8,855 bases of DNA from a bacterium (GTDB lineage: Bacteria > Bacteroidota > Ignavibacteria > Kapaibacteriales > UBA2268), in assembly GCA_024710535.1 (NCBI GenBank), contig JANJUO010000076.1, positions 1-8,855 of the forward strand, in the 5' to 3' direction. Below, in pieces: positions 6,554 through 8,855 of this stretch. Numbering within the stretch: position 1 is the stretch's first letter; every line of letters starts with the position of its first letter. The notes below the pieces were generated by a model. It was given only the letters and a program-made list of their open reading frames with translations. It was not told the DNA's origin and did no database searches. Made by a program: the position numbers and the translations under genes.

Positions 6554-6682
6554 TAATAAGGTTAATTATTGAGCCATTAAAATTTTCTACTAAGGTTTTT
6601 TTTGAAAATAAGGTATTCAAAACCTTCTTTCATTCATTAACCTTAGTAGAAAAAATGTTCCCCAAATTATTTAACCTTATTA
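6554..6682. repeat. Nested palindrome with mirrored AAGGT/ACCTT boxes
   Basis: Two perfect inverted repeats lie one inside the other. The outer pair is TAATAAGGTTAA (6554-6565) with TTAACCTTATTA (6671-6682). The inner pair is TTTTCTACTAAGGTT (6583-6597) with AACCTTAGTAGAAAA (6639-6653). A third, innermost pairing joins AAGG (6592-6595) and TTTTGAA (6600-6606) with TTCAAAACCTT (6616-6626), and competes with the inner stem for the same AAGG box. The left half thus carries AAGGT three times (6558, 6592 and 6610 regions) and the right half ACCTT three times. No credible gene is present. It could be a miniature mobile element, a long cruciform, or a structured RNA; no T tract marks it as a terminator. 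Confidence 0.75.
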
Positions 6683-6706
6683 TTTATATTGTCACATTTC
6701 AATTCT

Positions 6707-6726
6707 CTCAAACAAGGATGTTTGAG
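6707..6726. repeat. 8-bp hairpin with AGGA tetraloop
   Basis: CTCAAACA (6707-6714) pairs perfectly with TGTTTGAG (6719-6726) around AGGA. No T tract follows on either strand, so a terminator role is unlikely. It sits between the nested palindrome and the pepT terminator; its function is unknown. Confidence 0.5.
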
Positions 6727-6731
6727 CTACC

Positions 6732-6773
6732 AAAAAACAAAAAAACCTTCCGAATTTTATAATCCGGAAGGTT
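6732..6773 (-). terminator. Intrinsic terminator after pepT
   Basis: Read on the minus strand, AACCTTCCG (6773-6765) pairs with CGGAAGGTT (6752-6744), a 9-bp perfect stem around a 12-nt loop. It is followed by a long T-rich run, the complement of 6732-6745 (mostly A on the + strand). It lies 24 nt after the pepT stop and ends that transcript before it meets yidC. Confidence 0.88.
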
Positions 6774-6797
6774 CTTTAACCATTCAATATATGATTA

Positions 6798-8051
6798 TTA
6801 TGCTTTCTTTTCTACCCAAATTTGCACTAAGTTTATAACTGTTTCTACTGCCTTTGCTAATCCATCTATAGAAACCCATTCGGTTTTTGCGTGGAAGTTT
6901 TGACCGCCTGTGTATATATTTGGTGTAGGCAAGCCCATCTCGGTTAAACGTGAGCCATCTGTTCCACCACGAATTGGATTCCAATATGGTTTAACTCCAG
7001 AGCGTTCGCATGCTTCCCACAAATAATCCAAACCGTGTGGATTGCTTTCTAAAGTGTCGAGCATATTGCGATATTGTTCAGTAACTTCAACTTCAATTCT
7101 TGTTTTTGGATAATTTGGCTGAACTTGCGCAATAATTTCATCTACTGTTTTTTTCAAATCTGCAAGTCCCGGAGTTTTGAAATCGCGGAATAGTATTTGA
7201 AGTTCAGTTTTGTCAACTGTGCCGGAAACTTTGTATGGATGAATATATGGCTCATATCCTTCTGTCGTTTCAGGAGCAGTATTTTTAGGCATCAATGCAA
7301 TAATGTCAGCCATTGCTCTAATAGAATTCACCATTACATCTTTTGCCATACCAGGATGAATATCTCTGCCGTAGGTAGTGATTTTGCAAGCATCGGCACT
7401 GAATGTTTCTTTGTTGATTTCGCCCGGCATATCGCCATCGATTGTATAAGCATATTCGCAATTAAATCCTTTCACATCAAAATGATTCGCACCTCTGCCG
7501 ATTTCCTCGTCCGGTGTAAAGCCCACTTTAATATCGCCATGAATAATTTCAGGATGATTTATCAAATATTCAACTGCAGTCATAATTGCCGCAACACCAG
7601 ATTTATCATCAGAACCAAGTAGAGTTGTGCCATCAGTATGCACGATAGTATGACCGATGCATTTCTCCAAATTTGGATTTTCCGACATTCTAATAACTAC
7701 ATTATTATCAGCAGGAAGAACGATATCGCCACCTTGATAATTTTCGATGATTTGTGCATTAACATTGGCGCCCGATGTGTCAGGAGATGTGTCCACATGA
7801 GCAACAAAACCAATTGCCGGAACTTTTCCATAAGCAGGATGATCAGCCGGTATATTCGATGGCAAAGTGGCATAAACATAGCATTTATCATCAATGCTAA
7901 TATTGCTCAATCCAATTTGCTTCAATTCTTCAACAAGTAAATTCGATAAATCAAATTGCTTCATTGTGCTTGGAGTTGTGCTGGAAGTCGGATCAGATTG
8001 TGTGTCAATTTTCACATATCTGAGTAACTTTTCTAAAACTTCTTTTTTCAT
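6798..8051 (-). CDS. pepT: Peptidase T (tripeptide aminopeptidase)
   Basis: PepT is a cytoplasmic, two-zinc M20-family peptidase that removes the N-terminal residue from tripeptides. Numbering from the chosen start, motifs are AHVDTSPDTSG (84-94; zinc ligand H85, catalytic D87) and TTLLGSDDKSG (142-152; bridging aspartate). FTPDEEIGRG (178-187) carries the catalytic and zinc glutamates E182/E183; TIDGDMPGE (203-211) and GGQNFHAKTEW (382-392) carry ligands D205 and H387. RGGTDGSRL (361-369) is also conserved. I start at ATG 8051 (MKKEVLEKLLRYVKIDTQSD), which matches the family N-terminus and gives 417 residues, close to the usual 405-415. An in-frame ATG at 8087 would add 12 residues (MKFCFLQFLEKF) unlike the family. 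GGAAAAG lies about 8 nt upstream of 8051. The gene is convergent with yidC and has its own terminator. Confidence 0.95.
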   Translation of the reverse strand: MKKEVLEKLLRYVKIDTQSDPTSSTTPSTMKQFDLSNLLVEELKQIGLSNISIDDKCYVYATLPSNIPADHPAYGKVPAIGFVAHVDTSPDTSGANVNAQIIENYQGGDIVLPADNNVVIRMSENPNLEKCIGHTIVHTDGTTLLGSDDKSGVAAIMTAVEYLINHPEIIHGDIKVGFTPDEEIGRGANHFDVKGFNCEYAYTIDGDMPGEINKETFSADACKITTYGRDIHPGMAKDVMVNSIRAMADIIALMPKNTAPETTEGYEPYIHPYKVSGTVDKTELQILFRDFKTPGLADLKKTVDEIIAQVQPNYPKTRIEVEVTEQYRNMLDTLESNPHGLDYLWEACERSGVKPYWNPIRGGTDGSRLTEMGLPTPNIYTGGQNFHAKTEWVSIDGLAKAVETVINLVQIWVEKKA

Positions 8052-8127
8052 AAACTTTTCCAAAAATTGTAAAAAACAAAATTTCAATTTATTTATTAGT
8101 TTGAATTATAAATTAGTATAAATATTT

Positions 8128-8162
8128 CAAAAATATCGAGAGAATAATTGCTGATTTTCAAA
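8128..8162 (-). promoter_or_regulatory. Possible Bacteroidota-type promoter for pepT
   Basis: On the minus strand, TATTTTTG (8135-8128) fits the -7 consensus TAnnTTTG. A TTTG (8162-8159) lies upstream as a -33 element, but the spacing is 23 nt, longer than the usual 19-21. It would give pepT a leader of about 70 nt. The surrounding DNA is so AT-rich that chance matches are easy; co-transcription with the upstream GWxTD gene is the alternative. Confidence 0.35.
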
Positions 8163-8178
8163 AAAATTCATATATAAA

Positions 8179-8855
8179 TTATTGCTTAATTTCCATCAAT
8201 TTATATATTCCATTACTAACTATAGAAAAAACGAAAGACTTGTTTAATCTTGAATATTTCCATATTTCTGTAGTTGTGCCTTTTGCTAAACTACTTTCAA
8301 TCGAATCCGCCGGTCCGTATAAGATATAAATTTTTCCGCGCTCACTTCTTGATCCATCTCGCTCTCTAATTGTCTGAAAATTAAAAAAAGCATAATCAAC
8401 CCTACGGAAATATTCAGACATTGCTTCGTTGTATGGAGTGTTTGGAGTTGGGTCTTTCTGTTTCCAATAAGCAAGTAATTTCGAAAACATTTTTGCATCA
8501 TTCCCTGACTTCATTTCATCTAATTGCTCATCGGTAAGAATATGATACATCGATTTAACGGCATAATCAACACTTTTCAATGAAAGTGGAATATCTTCCC
8601 ACATTACTTCGAAAGATGTCCGTTGTGTATCTCTGATGCTTTCGTTGAATACAATTAAATCATATTTTCCGGGAACAAGTAAATTTGCAGGAATTTCCAA
8701 ATCCAGAACTCCTGTATTGAATGAATTATCGCCAAGTTTACTATCATCAATTGAATAAATAAGTTCTTTATTTGAAATATTATTAGTTATGTTCAATTTT
8801 GAATTTTGCCAAAAATTTGCTCTACCACTTAAATTTACAGGTATATCCCACAAAT
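8179..8855 (-). CDS. GWxTD-domain protein, C-terminal part (5' partial)
   Basis: The coding frame enters from the right edge, so the N-terminus is missing; the TTG at 8853 is not a start. Numbering the visible residues from there, 1-90 look like a beta-rich region (ending in SFEVMWEDIPLSL). The GWxTD domain occupies about 95-224: MYHILTDEQLDEM (102-114), AYWKQKDPTPNTPYNEAMSE (128-147), YFRRVDYAFFNF (148-159), RGKIYILYGPAD (172-183) and IWKYSRLNKSFVF (197-209). In typical members GWxTD directly precedes RGxIYIxYG; here the same position reads GSRSE (167-171), so the namesake residues W, T and D are replaced by S, S and E. The family occurs mainly in Bacteroidota, Chlorobi and relatives; its function is unknown. 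pepT follows 127 nt downstream on the same strand; no clear terminator was found between them. Confidence 0.85.
   Translation of the reverse strand, partial: LWDIPVNLSGRANFWQNSKLNITNNISNKELIYSIDDSKLGDNSFNTGVLDLEIPANLLVPGKYDLIVFNESIRDTQRTSFEVMWEDIPLSLKSVDYAVKSMYHILTDEQLDEMKSGNDAKMFSKLLAYWKQKDPTPNTPYNEAMSEYFRRVDYAFFNFQTIRERDGSRSERGKIYILYGPADSIESSLAKGTTTEIWKYSRLNKSFVFSIVSNGIYKLMEIKQ

Noticed and set aside
6369..6762. Two overlapping + strand open frames of 67 and 86 codons in the yidC-pepT gap
   Set aside because: They run through the terminator and the inverted repeats, have no ribosome-binding site, resemble no family, and their content is explained by repeat sequence.
7197..7940. Open frames of 141 and 100 codons on the + strand opposite pepT
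   Set aside because: They are antisense shadows of a clearly conserved pepT coding sequence; the translations have odd composition (many His, Cys, Ile) and no recognisable domain.
8052..8087. Upstream ATG for pepT adding MKFCFLQFLEKF
   Set aside because: The added residues are unlike the family N-terminus, whereas the internal ATG at 8051 starts exactly where PepT similarity begins and has a GGA-type site upstream.
8136..8183. AATAATT/AATTATT inverted repeat downstream of the GWxTD gene as a terminator
   Set aside because: The stem is short, purely A/T and has a long loop, so it is not distinguishable from the AT-rich background.

Overview
The window reads as a chromosomal segment from an AT-rich member of the Bacteroidota/Ignavibacteria/Kapabacteria side of the FCB group. 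Three things support this: (i) a near-ideal Bacteroidota-type promoter (TTTG, 19 nt, TAATTTTG) upstream of rpmH; (ii) a GWxTD-domain protein, a family found mainly in Bacteroidota, Chlorobi and relatives; (iii) few clear Shine-Dalgarno sequences. The exact phylum or class cannot be fixed from this sequence alone. Nearly everything is core housekeeping DNA; no phage, CRISPR, toxin or defence genes were seen.

Layout. On the + strand, 1-3333 holds three respiratory complex I genes, nuoG (5' end cut by the window), nuoH and nuoI, closed by a strong intrinsic terminator at 3351-3393. A consensus DnaA box, a very AT-rich stretch and a Bacteroidota promoter follow. They lead into the classic origin-proximal cluster rpmH-rnpA-yidD-yidC (3524-6324), which supplies ribosomal protein L34, the RNase P protein, a membrane insertion helper and the YidC insertase. 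A terminator-like hairpin separates rpmH from rnpA, and rnpA and yidD both appear to start with TTG. A terminator at 6346-6384 ends this cluster.

The gene-free stretch 6325-6797 is packed with inverted repeats: a short hairpin, a 15-bp perfect inverted repeat with long arms, a REP-like hairpin, and a roughly 130-bp nested palindrome built from mirrored AAGGT/ACCTT boxes. It ends in a terminator on the minus strand that serves pepT. I see no gene in it.

On the - strand, 6798-8051 encodes tripeptidase PepT and 8179-8855 the C-terminal part of a GWxTD-domain protein whose signature motif has diverged. These two point toward yidC (convergent arrangement).

Together the window links energy conservation (complex I), translation and RNA processing (L34, RnpA) and membrane protein biogenesis (YidD, YidC). 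I do not see a clear undescribed system. The observations most worth checking are the DnaA box at the rpmH promoter, the interruption of the nuo operon after nuoI, and the repeat-rich intergenic island.
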